From Berghia stephanieae (Eukaryota > Mollusca > Gastropoda > Nudibranchia > Aeolidiidae): DNA of 64,000 bases. The notes under the pieces are model-generated. The model saw only the letters and a list, made by a program, of their open reading frames with translations. It was not told the DNA's origin and did no database searches. Positions 56,801-64,000 of this stretch are shown piece by piece; position 1 is the first letter of the stretch, and each line of letters starts with the position of its first letter. Both the position numbers and the translations under genes were made by a program. The stretch covers positions 36,427,348-36,491,347 of the forward strand of contig CM067447.1 in NCBI GenBank assembly GCA_034508935.3, read 5' to 3'.

Positions 56801-59800
56801 TAAATGTTGCTTTTTAGAATGGACAGACTGAAATTGGGCATCTAGGGCTGTTGCTTTGTCAAAGTGGCGTAGCAGTAAATTTGTTTCCATTATCATCAGG
56901 GCTAAACATGTCATCCAAGTAGTCCCAATATTTTTTATGTAACTTCTTTTGTACAAGATGTGTCAGAACAATGTATTTCTCTTTGTAACTGTGATCGTTC
57001 GTCTTTTTATACATTTTATAACTGGTCACACTGATTTATCATCTTTCTTATTGACTTAGTGATCCATGGTTGGCTGTTTTTGTTTTTACACGTTTTATGT
57101 GGTATATGTTTACTGATTGATTTCTCTAGAAAATGTTTGAATGTTTTGCCCAAGTTCCTCTGTGCTAAGTGTTGGCATGTTTAAAAGTTCCTTAGCTGTT
57201 TCAGTTATTTCATTTCTCAGACTTTCCCAGTCTGCTTTTCTGTAGCGAGGGATTTTTCTCTGTTTCTGTACATTAATTTTCGAGTTCATGTCATCTCAAT
57301 TATAACTGCATCATGGTGTGACATGCCTGGGATGACACATTGATGGTTTATAAGACTGGGATTATTGGTGATCATTAAAGCTAAAGTGTTGCCCATGCGA
57401 GTTACCTCCTCTATGAGCTAAGCGAGCACATTGTCCTCTAAGATATTCAAAAAATCATTGTGTAGCTGTGCAAAAGGGGACTTTCCTTTTAATGTTTTAG
57501 TATTCCAGTCACGCAGAGGCAGAGATGGTGACATAATCGGACAACATGGACTCGGAGACAGAAATGAACGAGGAAACATCTGGGCACATTGGTGTAGAAC
57601 AAATAAATTAATGATTTCAAACACCTGGTTTCAACAACACCCAAGAAGAACCTGGACATGGCAATCACCAGGGGACAGAGCAAGGAACCAGATAGACTTT
57701 ATAGCAGTATCATCAAGATTCAGAAATGGCATATTAAATTGCAAAACCTACCCAGGCGCCGATGTAGACAGTGACCATGTCCCAGTTGTTTGTACAGTAA
57801 GGATAAAGTTTAAAGCTATTCAGAGAACAGCTGGTAGAATAAAGAGGGATTAGAGGTTATGCAAAGACAATGGCATACAAACAAAAATGAGAGAAGAATT
57901 TTAAAGTGCACTCATGATACAAAGCCAAAGTGAACCTGATAACGAAAAATGTGAAAAACAATTTGATATATTCCAAAAGTGTGTCAAAGCAACTGCAGAA
58001 AAGCATTTACCAATAGCTCAAATAAACAGCAAAAAGGAATGGATGACAAATGAAATTCTAAACCTATTTGAAGAAAGACGAAAATGCAACAGAGGGTCTG
58101 CAGAATACCAAACATTGAACAACCACATTAAATCCAAATGCATCGAGGCACACGAGAACTATCTAGACTGGAAATGCTGCGAAATCGAAAGAGAATACAA
58201 ACCCAACCCCCAACAAGCTCACCAAAGAATAAAAGAACTATCAGGGAAAAGGAAAAGCAAAGCAGCAGGAAGTTGTATCCAGAACAAACAAGGGGAACTG
58301 CTATTTGAAGAACAACATATAGAAAGCCGATGGGTAGAATACATAGGCGAACTGTACAATGATCCAAATAGAAATGAACCACCACTGAAATTCAAAGAAC
58401 CATTAAGCGGACCAAAAATCACCAAAAGTGAAATTGAACATGCCATGGAACGAATGAAGGATGGTAAAGCAACAGGCCCTGATGAAATATCTGTAGATGT
58501 ATTAAAAAGCCTAGGAGATCTAGCAATTGATGAACTTCACATATTATTCAACAATACATACAACACTGGGAAAATTCCAGAAGATCTCTGTAACTCTATT
58601 TTCATAGCAATACCAAAGAAAGCAGGTGCAGTCAGATGCGAAAATTTTAGAACTATAAGTTTAATAAGCCACATCAACAAAATACTGTTGCGTATAATTA
58701 TCAACAGGCTAAGGAATAAGATAAACCCCGAAATCGCAGAAGAACAATATGGATTCCAACCTGACAGAGGGACGAGGAACGCAATATACCTCCTCCGTGT
58801 TTTAAGTGAAAGAGCTATACAGGTTCAGACCCCACTATACCTCTGTTTTGTCGACTACAAAAAAGCTTTTGATAGAGTACGCCACGAAGAAATACTAAAA
58901 CAACTGCACTCTATTGGCGCTGATGAGAAAGACCTCAGACTCATGCAAACATTATACTACACCCAGCAGGCATCTATCAAAATCGGAAACTCTACAGGAA
59001 ATTCCATTCCTATTAAGAAAGGAGTCCGTCAAGGGTGTGTTGCCTCACCAGATCTGTTTAATCTATACCAAGAAACAATCATGAGGGGCATAACTAATAT
59101 GGAGGGAATAAAAGTAGGAGGTCACAACATAAATAATATAAGATACGCAGACGATACGGTACTCGTTGCAACGTCAGAAATCCAACTTCAAAAGATTGTT
59201 GACAAAGTGGTAGTAGATAGTGAAGCCAAGGGAATGGAAGTGAATATCACCAAAACGGAATGCATGGTAATACAGAAAACCCCCGAAAACAACAACACCT
59301 GCAATATAACGATTCACGGCGAGCAACTTACCAATGTACAAAGTTTTAAATACCTGGGTTTAATAGTGACAACAGATGGAAGATGTAACCGAGACATACG
59401 AGCAAGAATAACTCAAGCCAAACAGGTCTTTATGGACCTCGGAAACATTTTGAAAAACAAACAGATGTCGTTCGGGATTAGATTCCGAGTCTTGAAGTGC
59501 TACGTGTGGCCAATTTTGTTATACGGATGCGAAAGCTGGACTACAAATGCAGAAACACAAAAGAACATTGAAGCTTTTGAAATGTGGTGTTTGAGAAGGA
59601 TGCAGAGAATATCGTATACTGCACACAAAACGAACGAAGAAGTGCTAAAACAAACATACCAACAAAGGAAACTAATGCCCTTAATAGCGGATCGACAACT
59701 ATCCTTTTTCGGACACATAGTAAGGAAAGATAAGAATGAATACCTGGCAAGTTGTGGAAAAATACCTGGTAAAAGCGCCCGGGGAGACAAAGAAAAACAC

Positions 59801-61622
59801 TCATAGACCAACTGAAGGGCTTCACCAACCTAACAATCCAAGAGCTGTTGGAAAAAGCAAGAGACAGGGAGGAATGGAGAGAGATAATTCATGCAGTATC
59901 CGAAGCCTGGACCAGGCATGGAACCTAGAAGAAGAAGAATTCCAGTCACAACATGGGAAGTTAAAATCTCCTTCTATTATGAAGATGCCATTGGTGATGA
60001 TGTTTATTTTTATCATGCAATTTTTGAATAGCTCCAAGCTTTCTTCATCACCCACATTTGGTCAATAGTAGGAGCATATGTAAAGTGTCCTAGAACCTTT
60101 AATTTCGATTTTGACCCATATCATCTCACACTTTTCCTCCAGTTATGGAACTAACGAACTTATGTAGACAATTGTATAACCAATAGTTATTTTATATGAT
60201 GTGATTTATGTTTTCTTCCCAATCAGCTTGGCTTTTGAAGGAAGAGCTCTAACAATTGGATATGCTTCAGGTAAAATCCCTTCCATCCCAGTCAATCTGC
60301 TGCTTCTGAAATCAGCGTCCCTAATTGGTGTGTTCTGGGGCAATTATTCATTAAGACATCCTGTTGCATTCTTTGAATCCATCACCCAAGTGTTGGAAGG
60401 TGTGACTGAAGGAAAGCTTACACCATACTGTGGGACAACATTTCCTCTTGAGCAGGTAAGCCAATTTTTTTTCCCCAGATGCATCTTATTTTTTTACACT
60501 CTTCCTTTTCCATTTTCAAAATATTTTTGTCTTTTTTTTCATAATTTAAAGAAGGAAAAAAATCCAATTTGTAGTTTTTTTTAGTTTTTTATTTTTACAA
60601 TTCAAAATTTGTAGTTTAAACCGTGTATAATGTTTTTTTTTTATGGGGTTCCGATAGCTCAGTTGATAAAGCTCTCACTTCACACATGAGGGAACCAATA
60701 TTACTATTGTTATTGTCCTATTAATGCAAAGTAAGACCAACCTCATCTTCATGGGCCTTATGGCTCTGACTGAATTGGAATAACAGGCAACTTGCTTAAA
60801 GTCAATTCTCACTTGAAGTCCTATATTTTCTCTCTTTATTAGTGTCGCTAAAATTCTGAAGTCATCAGATACAGCAGGAATTCTGATTTAAATCAACTCA
60901 AGGTAGCTTACTGACCACTGACATAGTGAAAGAGCAGGAAATAAGTCATAGCGTGAGAGAGTAGGAGAGGGGTTGTGGTGGGATTGTGCAACCACTATGC
61001 TTTAGGGTGTAAATTACCTACCACTACCACACTACCCACTCACACGAAGACGACAACTCGCCTGTGATTGTATCATTGACAATGTTGATTGAGACTTTAC
61101 AAGGGGTAAATTGTTATCTTTTGACTAGCATATCCAATCCTGAATAAATGAATTTCCTATCTCATACAAACATCCAAATGTTTTGAAATCAAACTGTTTC
61201 TTATTTTGATTTCAAATCTATTCACCTAAAAAAATAAAACCAGTATATTCCTAGTGGAGTGATTAATCAGAGTGATATTTTACACTTTTAGATGACAATA
61301 TTATAGTCTAGTTTGAAATAAGTCGATATGTGTAATTCATTTGTTTCCTTCATGATTTAAAAAATTGTTTGAGACACGTTTAAGTTATATAAGTTGAAAT
61401 TATAAAATAATGATTTAATCTGTGAGAAAATAATTGAAACCCATTGACGGCACAGCCCATACAATTTGTTGACACCAACAATCTTTCCTCACTTGATATG
61501 TTTTTGATTTGTGTTTTCTTTTCTGACAGATCAATGAAGCATATCAACATATTTTGGACAAGAAAAACATTGGAAAAGTTGTGATCAAAATGAAGGAGGA
61601 GGATGCTCCAGCATCTGTTTAA
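28966..61622 (+). CDS. Quinone oxidoreductase-like protein 2 (medium-chain dehydrogenase/reductase), eight exons
   Basis: Exons 28966-29125, 29492-29588, 47174-47304, 49352-49461, 51368-51449, 53093-53274, 60227-60455 and 61530-61622 join in phase to about 360 residues ending at TAA 61620-61622. Family motifs in order: [12 protein letters not shown] (N-terminal GroES-like fold), [46 protein letters not shown] (NADPH-binding AxxGxxG loop), [11 protein letters not shown] and NLLLLKS..GVFWG. The order and length (vertebrate QORL2 about 350) match QORL2, a zeta-crystallin relative with a mitochondrial presequence; the basic [20 protein letters not shown] start fits that. It should reduce quinone-like substrates with NAD(P)H; the substrate is unknown. 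The initiator exon is not found. Introns 2 and 6 are expanded by transposons. Confidence 0.88.
29492..29588 (+). CDS. QORL2-like exon (VNFAD motif)
   Basis: It encodes [33 protein letters not shown], a signature stretch of quinone oxidoreductases. Donor GTATGT, phase 1. The next coding exon is 17.6 kb away. Confidence 0.9.
29589..31309. other. Oxidoreductase intron, left part: no gene seen
   Basis: AT-rich intronic sequence with a short (TTA)n near 30581-30600. No transposon or RNA signature is recognised. Confidence 0.5.
31310..31394. repeat. CATCATCCCTACCACC-type degenerate minisatellite (left piece)
   Basis: Imperfect CACCAC/CATCATCCCTACCA units. The same array resumes at 34051, on the other side of a transposon. 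Confidence 0.8.
31395..34046 (+). mobile_element. Decayed DNA transposon of an orphan Cys-rich family, TIR GGGCAAGTCCAT, TSD ACTT
   Basis: Perfect 12-bp TIRs (31395-31406, 34035-34046) are flanked by ACTT on both sides (31391-31394, 34047-34050). Subterminal CACGTCAGTGACAAA-like motifs recur in both orientations (about 31723, 31875, 31903, 33889, 34022). The interior holds remnants of a protein: [19 protein letters not shown] at about 32073, a [12 protein letters not shown] stretch near 32488, and [11 protein letters not shown] followed by [15 protein letters not shown] near 32709-32868. I recall this Cys pattern from uncharacterised repeat proteins of cnidarians and molluscs, but I cannot name the superfamily. 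A 4-bp duplication would fit Sola1 or Academ. The frames are broken in many places. Confidence 0.7.
34051..34437. repeat. Degenerate minisatellite, (CACCACATCATCATCCCTAC)-like units
   Basis: About twelve imperfect units built from ACCACC, CATCATC and CCTACCA. Long open frames here are repeat translation. Continuous with 31310-31394 before the transposon entered. Confidence 0.85.
34640..35340 (-). mobile_element. LINE endonuclease-domain fragment
   Basis: Minus-strand pieces: [20 protein letters not shown] (start of an APE-type endonuclease), [20 protein letters not shown], then [20 protein letters not shown] and [33 protein letters not shown]. This is the endonuclease of craniofacial-development-protein-2-like LINEs. 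No RT follows. Frames are broken by small indels. Confidence 0.85.
35341..38285. other. Intron stretch without a gene
   Basis: AT-rich; a (CT)n tract at 37245-37350 and a short TA/TACA run at 36110-36140. A 10-bp inverted pair ACTAGTTACC / GGTAACTAGT (37968-37977, 38070-38079) may bound a tiny MITE. Nothing else is recognised. Confidence 0.5.
37245..37350. repeat. (CT)n microsatellite
   Basis: CT run of about 90 bp, followed by CACT and CACA units. Confidence 0.95.
39595..40820 (+). pseudogene. piggyBac transposase, copy 1, decayed
   Basis: The start [19 protein letters not shown] follows an acceptor-like TTTTAACAG, with an acidic N-terminus ([14 protein letters not shown]). After a frame change come [33 protein letters not shown] and [11 protein letters not shown]. 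The first catalytic Asp is in LTVDE, followed by TAA where the family has Gln, then [20 protein letters not shown]. The second Asp is in [13 protein letters not shown]. The frame ends at LLSTRRT; the region with the third Asp and the C-terminal ring/PHD finger is absent, replaced by microsatellite. So it cannot make active enzyme. Confidence 0.88.
40985..41372. repeat. Compound microsatellite (ATC)n-(ATT)n-(GA)n-poly(G), copy 1
   Basis: Alternating ATC and ATT blocks to about 41314, then GA units and a run of about 20 G. The counterpart at 44510-44890 differs in block lengths. Confidence 0.95.
43119..44345 (+). pseudogene. piggyBac transposase, copy 2, decayed
   Basis: Duplicate of 39595-40820. 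It shares the TAA after LTVDE and the loss of the C-terminus, so both predate the duplication. In addition an extra G shifts the frame after KPTKSQ. The right TIR and TTAA of this copy are at 45067-45085. Confidence 0.88.
44510..44890. repeat. Compound microsatellite, copy 2
   Basis: ATC/ATT blocks, (GA)n and poly(G), matching 40985-41372 with different block lengths. Confidence 0.95.
45304..45556 (-). repeat. SINE family B copy (tRNA-derived)
   Basis: Minus strand: GGGTCCTGGTAGCTCAGTTG, then GTATAGCACTC with A box TAGCTCAGTTGG, and a B-box-like GGCCAAGATTGATCC. The body ends with GGGATAAACTCCGGCTCCAT, GGGCCTAATGGCTCTGA. Present only in the second unit of the tandem duplication. Truncated relatives: 52553-52760 and 60645-60785. 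Confidence 0.78.
46741..47173. other. Intron end before the oxidoreductase exon
   Basis: Unique-looking sequence leading into the acceptor at 47171-47173. No other feature seen. Confidence 0.5.
47174..47304 (+). CDS. QORL2-like exon (GroES-like domain)
   Basis: It encodes [20 protein letters not shown], then [20 protein letters not shown]. Acceptor ATTTCAG. The first two bases complete the Gly codon from the exon at 29588. Confidence 0.92.
47640..47720. repeat. (TAC)n microsatellite
   Basis: Imperfect ACT/TAC units over about 75 bp in the intron after the exon at 47304. Confidence 0.9.
48275..48375 (+). repeat. tRNA-like SINE head
   Basis: GTGGTCGAGTGATTAAG resembles the A-box arm of a tRNA-Ser/Leu, and ACCCCGTCTC a decayed B region. 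AT-rich sequence follows. Likely a SINE remnant, not a tRNA gene. Confidence 0.4.
48954..49004. repeat. Perfect 18-bp inverted repeat (hairpin)
   Basis: CAGTACTGACCAATAGCC (48954-48971) and its exact reverse complement (48987-49004) around a 15-base loop with CCGCAATGGCGG. It lies in the intron before the exon at 49352. Confidence 0.9.
49352..49461 (+). CDS. QORL2-like exon (domain link)
   Basis: It encodes [37 protein letters not shown]. Acceptor TTTATTAG, donor GTGAGT, phase 2. Confidence 0.92.
49545..49830 (+). repeat. Possible tRNA-headed SINE remnant
   Basis: GTGGCTTAGCGGTTCAGTGT resembles an A-box arm. Further on, GGCACTTAACACTCATTAGC and GTGAATGAGTACCTGGCAGT resemble conserved SINE core sequence. 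The B box is weak. Confidence 0.4.
50216..51305 (+). mobile_element. LINE with large internal deletion
   Basis: The 5' part has [12 protein letters not shown]-like sequence and an endonuclease start ([26 protein letters not shown]). After a loss of most of EN and RT, the C-terminal part follows ([52 protein letters not shown]), then [18 protein letters not shown]. This is the craniofacial-development-protein-2-like LINE type, in an oxidoreductase intron, same strand. Dead copy. Confidence 0.85.
51368..51449 (+). CDS. QORL2-like exon (cofactor loop)
   Basis: It encodes [27 protein letters not shown]. The AxxGxxG of the Rossmann fold binds NAD(P)H. Donor GTATTG. Confidence 0.93.
51450..52552. 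other. Intron stretch without a gene
   Basis: AT-rich intronic sequence between the cofactor-loop exon and a SINE B copy. No transposon, RNA or regulatory signature recognised. Confidence 0.5.
52553..52760 (+). repeat. SINE family B copy (tRNA-derived)
   Basis: GGGGTCCTGATAGCTCAGTT, GGTAGAGCACTATCGC, then a B-box-like TGAAATTGATCC, a poly(C) tract (about 52649-52663) and TAGCTGGGTTTGTTAGATCT as in the copy at 45.3 kb. Intronic. Confidence 0.75.
53093..53274 (+). CDS. QORL2-like exon (Rossmann fold)
   Basis: It encodes [20 protein letters not shown], then [40 protein letters not shown]. It ends in phase 2 at GTGAGA. The region just before IIAV is one or two residues shorter than in vertebrate relatives (no Ala-Lys before the strand). 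Confidence 0.92.
53275..54080. other. Intron stretch without a recognised feature
   Basis: AT-rich. The part near 53880-54050 may be a very old LINE 3' end on the minus strand, but the frames are too decayed to claim. Confidence 0.4.
54087..54834 (+). mobile_element. 5' end of an unclassified DNA transposon with CCGACAAT palindromes and a zinc-finger lead exon
   Basis: Perfect palindromes CCGACAATTGTCGG (54087-54100) and CCGACAATATTGTCGG (54241-54256), with single CCGACAAT/ATTGTCGG sites at 54105 and 54183, form a subterminal-like array. Downstream, the ATG at 54517 opens [41 protein letters not shown] second exon-like piece (54759-54834, acceptor TATTCCAG, donor GTGAGT) gives [20 protein letters not shown], typical of a BED/TTF-like finger near transposase N-termini. 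No catalytic part follows, so it is 3'-truncated. Confidence 0.55.
54835..55785. other. Intron stretch without a gene
   Basis: AT-rich. No transposon, RNA or regulatory signature recognised. Confidence 0.5.
56452..56505 (+). repeat. SINE A tail fragment
   Basis: TTTGTAAAGCGCTTTGAGCA, then ACATTTAGTGGG and TTTTATATAAGCTC match the 3' end of SINE A, in plus orientation and inside the antisense LINE. Confidence 0.75.
57513..59938 (+). mobile_element. Young 5'-truncated non-LTR retrotransposon with 11-bp TSD
   Basis: Exact 11-bp duplication ATTCCAGTCAC at 57502-57512 and 59939-59949. The insert starts inside the endonuclease domain ([19 protein letters not shown], then [17 protein letters not shown] and [12 protein letters not shown]) and ends with a short GAAGAAGAAGA tail after the stop at 59926. 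It interrupts the antisense LINE around it. 5' truncation, a target duplication and a simple tail are standard target-primed insertion marks. Confidence 0.92.
57914..59928 (+). CDS. LINE reverse transcriptase (craniofacial-development-protein-2-like type)
   Basis: A 630-residue open frame (to 59806), starting within the polyprotein after the truncated endonuclease. RT motifs: [87 protein letters not shown] and the catalytic [12 protein letters not shown], then [20 protein letters not shown]. The C-terminal arm has [32 protein letters not shown] and [10 protein letters not shown] one-base shift near 59780 breaks the last 50 residues ([27 protein letters not shown] in the next frame). The clade (RTE-like or another) is unresolved. 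This copy is immobile by 5' truncation. Confidence 0.9.
60227..60455 (+). CDS. QORL2-like exon (C-terminal half of Rossmann fold)
   Basis: It encodes [58 protein letters not shown]. Acceptor CCAATCAG, donor GTAAGC, phase 0 at the end. Confidence 0.93.
60645..60785 (+). repeat. SINE family B copy, truncated
   Basis: GGGGTTCCGATAGCTCAGTT, GATAAAGCTCTCAC gives the A-box arm. The B region is lost; the end TCATGGGCCTTATGGCTCTG matches the 3' core of the copy at 45.3 kb. Confidence 0.65.
60786..61529. other. Last intron, remainder
   Basis: No repeat or gene recognised between the SINE remnant and the terminal exon. Confidence 0.5.
61530..61622 (+). CDS. QORL2-like terminal exon
   Basis: It encodes [30 protein letters not shown] and stop. 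The GKVV strand is the usual family end; the acidic tail is an extra ten or so residues. Confidence 0.92.
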   Translation: MNEAYQHILDKKNIGKVVIKMKEEDAPASV

Positions 61623-63230
61623 AATCTGTGTCGTAAATTTTAGTCCCTCATGTATTCAGTGTAGTGTAGCAATTGGAAGTGGACCAGCTAAAGATAAAAA
61701 TTGTAACAAAAATTGTTTCTTGTTGTTGTAAGACTGCTATGAGGCAGTCTGTGGATGGTTGCTGTTTATTGTGAAGGACTGTAAAAATATGACTATATCT
61801 ACTTAATGCTGATTGCACCCCAATCTTCAGACTGAGATACCTAGGCAGCTTCACTTATTTGGTGAGTGAATTCTTACCAGTTATAACAACAGGGTTGCAA
61901 ACTCAGGAGGCAAAAATTTATTGAACTTTTATGCAAACACATTGACCGACCTCTTTCTGAGCGCTGAACTTAAATGAAAAAACATACTGTACTTACTGTT
62001 TTCCATTTAGCAGGTGATTGGAAAAAGTACTGAGGGAGTACTGAGGGTTTATTACATACTGAATTCCGTATATAAACAGAAAATTGGCAACCTTGTAAGT
62101 CTTCCACTAGAGATCTTAGGGTGGAAAAGGCTCGTTCAATCCTCAATTCATGTAGACCTCCAAGGCACTTTAGTTCAGCACTGTGCATGTGGTTGTTAAC
62201 TGTCTGACTGTGCTTGTTATGACTGCTAGACATAAAATATAGCAATATCACCTTTTTGCTGATATATCTTGATGTAAAATGTGCCCAAAAGTCTCCAGTT
62301 TGTTTCTAATAGCAGTACGCGCCTCTCTGAGCTGATGAAGAGTGTTCACAGCTAAAAACCAAGCACTTAAATGACATAATATAATAGTGTTGAAACACCT
62401 AAAAACAAAAAAAAACAAAGACTTGTTCCACTATAAACCCTTTCCTGTACTTTTAGAAACAAATATGGAGCTCTTAAATTTAAGATATATGGACAAAGGC
62501 AGAGAATGCGCTCCATTTGAAGAAGAAAAAAAAATTCATTAAAAAAAAATATATATGCAACATGGAGCATACTTATCTTGAAATGTTCAATGTTTGTTTG
62601 TTATAGTGTGATATAGAGTTTGTGCAGCAGGACATGCATGTTCTTTGTAAAAAGTGCAAGCAATAAGTTATCCCAAGTATTGATGCGATGGTACTAGTAT
62701 TACATCTGATGTTTCTCATATGATATCTACTCTCACAAGGAGTTTTAGTTTTGATTTCCAGTCAAGGAAAGGTATGTAAAAGGTGTGAATGACTGAGACA
62801 ATGTCAGAAAAAACCAGAATGAAACTGGGAATTAAACCTCAAACTTCCTGATGACCAGTGCGGTCAGACACGCTACCAATTCACCACATAGGCTGCCCAA
62901 TAGTTGGGACGATTTAATGGTTACACTCTTCTGTAAACTTTATTTTTCTACAATTACTTGAACATTGAGAAGGCACGGATGCAATATAAAAAGCTGAAAA
63001 GAAAATTGTGTTAAACTGATTTTTTGTTTGGGGGGGGGGGGGGGGTGATATTTTTATGTATTTTGTTTCTGCTGCTGATTTTTGATGACTTGATAATGAT
63101 AATGCATTATATCATTTAAATATTTTTTAGAAGTCTAATAGGAATAAAATATAATCAAGAACTTTATGGGTTATGTTGATTTCCATCATTAAAACTATTT
63201 GTAAAATATTTGAATAAAGATGAATATTTA
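61623..63230 (+). other. Probable 3' UTR and downstream region of the oxidoreductase gene
   Basis: The first canonical AATAAA signals downstream of the stop are at 63143-63148 and 63213-63218, the latter in a T/A-rich context, implying a 3' UTR of up to 1.6 kb. It also contains a poly(G) run near 63031-63046 and a tRNA-like remnant near 62.85 kb. A proximal non-canonical signal cannot be excluded. Confidence 0.4.
62820..62900 (-). repeat. tRNA-like remnant (SINE head or tRNA pseudogene)
   Basis: Minus strand: GGGCAGCCTATGTGGTGAAT, TGGTAGCGTGTCTGACCGC, then GAGGTTTAATTCCC as B box. The arms do not pair well and no intact cloverleaf is evident. Confidence 0.5.
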
Positions 63231-63479
63231 AAGTAACTTTTAATTTCCTGTGTTTTTAATTGCCGGATATTCATTGACTGTATAAAAAATATGTAAACTG
63301 TGCATTTACCATGCTCTAAAAGTTTTGTCATGCCTAAAATTTTCTGTTTATTTTCGTTGAAATTTGGTATGGACCTAGCGAGATAACTTTATTCCTGGTG
63401 GAATTCCACGTCTCTCAAGTTTGATCAATGCGTGTGAACCCTCAAAAACTTAAATTACAGTTGCACATTGGCAGTTAAT

Positions 63480-63775
63480 TGACCTAATACTAATATGGTA
63501 CAGGATTGTTTTCTGGGGAATTTCTCTCCACTTTTGCTTGCAAGGCAACTCCCAAGTTCCTGTCATGTTCATAGTGGTTGTGGCATATTCCTTATATTGT
63601 ATATCCCCCAATCAAGCTCAACCTAAAGATGCTCGATTGGGTTATGGTCTAGAGATCTTGAAGGCGATCTTACAGAGAATAGTATTCCTATTCCCTGTTA
63701 CCATATGTGATGTATCATTGTCTACATAGGCTAAAATCCTTCTGTTTAGCAAGTCTGTAGACAACAGACCAATTG
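63480..63775 (-). mobile_element. Tc1/mariner transposase C-terminal fragment
   Basis: Minus-strand translation contains SLDHNPIEHL, a stop, then VELDWGIYNIRNMPQPL, matching the SPDLNPIEHLW..L motif (third catalytic residue, DD34E) of Tc1 transposases. In-frame stops show decay. The ends are not identified. Confidence 0.72.
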
Positions 63776-64000
63776 GGCCTGCTAGATTTTTTCAGTGCAA
63801 AGTACCACCTTCTGTAAACAAAGTCTATTTTTTTTCTTTCCCTAACCAAGAGTTATTTTTCTTAACAAATCATCAATAAATGAAACTTAAAAAACCTATA
63901 ACTTTTTAATTTATTTTCCGATGTTGATAAAGTGTTATTTTCCATGGTTTGGAAAGTCACTTGTGGCTTTGTAATTTAATTTTTGCTATTTATATAACGA
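63776..64000. other. Window end, nothing recognised
   Basis: AT-rich, with no feature I can support. Confidence 0.5.

Larger units (their letters stand above)
55786..60110 (-). mobile_element. Antisense CR1/Jockey-like LINE, rearranged, split by a plus-strand LINE
   Basis: Minus-strand pieces from right to left: [19 protein letters not shown] (endonuclease) at 60055-59940, then, left of the nested [15 protein letters not shown]-like linker near 56950 and [16 protein letters not shown] near 56540. [15 protein letters not shown] (RT) lies at 56099, and a C-terminal RT tail ([14 protein letters not shown]) at 55810. An endonuclease-type segment recurs at 56352-56450 next to a SINE A tail, so the copy is internally rearranged and deleted. 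Dead. Confidence 0.8.

Noticed and set aside
61970-62251. Minus-strand frame of 93 residues (GLHELRIERAFSTLRSLVED)
   Set aside because: Slightly coding-like, but no family recognised, and it lies in the likely 3' UTR of the plus-strand gene; could be an old retroelement piece.

Overview
This is an AT-rich, repeat-dense piece of a metazoan nuclear genome. It has spliced genes with long introns, tRNA-headed SINEs, LINEs, hAT, piggyBac and Tc1 transposons, a Ty3/gypsy retrotransposon and many long di- and trinucleotide microsatellites. The repeat mix suggests a marine invertebrate; a mollusc or other lophotrochozoan is my guess, and nothing in the window proves it.

Two host genes are recognisable, both reconstructed from exons with matching splice phases. 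On the minus strand (324-6565) are the first five coding exons of a TUT1-like terminal uridylyl/poly(A) polymerase (U1-type zinc finger, then RRM, then the start of the nucleotidyltransferase part); the rest lies beyond the left edge. On the plus strand (28966-61622) are eight exons of a mitochondrial quinone oxidoreductase-like 2 (QORL2-type MDR) gene, complete except for the initiator exon. Its second visible intron is about 17.6 kb and its sixth about 7 kb; both are swollen by mobile elements.

Layout: 0.3-6.6 kb TUT1-like gene, with SINE copies in its introns. 7.4-10.0 kb antisense LINE 3' end split by a non-autonomous hAT with an 8-bp target duplication. 10-13.5 kb gene-free repeat debris. 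13.9-27.1 kb one young Ty3/gypsy insertion with near-identical LTRs, itself carrying a 6-kb intron-containing hAT (14.58-20.64 kb) and a second insertion with LINE and microsatellite sequence. Inside the hAT an older SINE is interrupted by a multimer of a 398-bp tRNA-headed repeat. 27.2-28.4 kb an old second gypsy fragment. 29.6-47.2 kb intron of the oxidoreductase gene, holding a decayed DNA transposon of an orphan Cys-rich family (31.4-34.0 kb), a LINE endonuclease fragment (34.6-35.3 kb) and a piggyBac element (38.3-41.6 kb) whose right-hand part lies in a 3.5-kb tandem duplication. 47-61.6 kb remaining oxidoreductase exons; their introns hold LINEs (one nearly intact RT frame, nested in an antisense LINE), SINEs and the 5' end of another DNA transposon. 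61.6-64 kb 3' UTR and a Tc1 remnant.

The strongest second-look items are the 398-bp tRNA-headed unit that inserts as a multimer with an inverted leading segment, the orphan TIR element with an ACTT target duplication, the piggyBac tandem duplication with two very different divergence levels (possible haplotype mis-join), the one-base coding anomaly in TUT1-like exon 4, and the palindrome-rich 5' end of an unclassified transposon at 54.1 kb.
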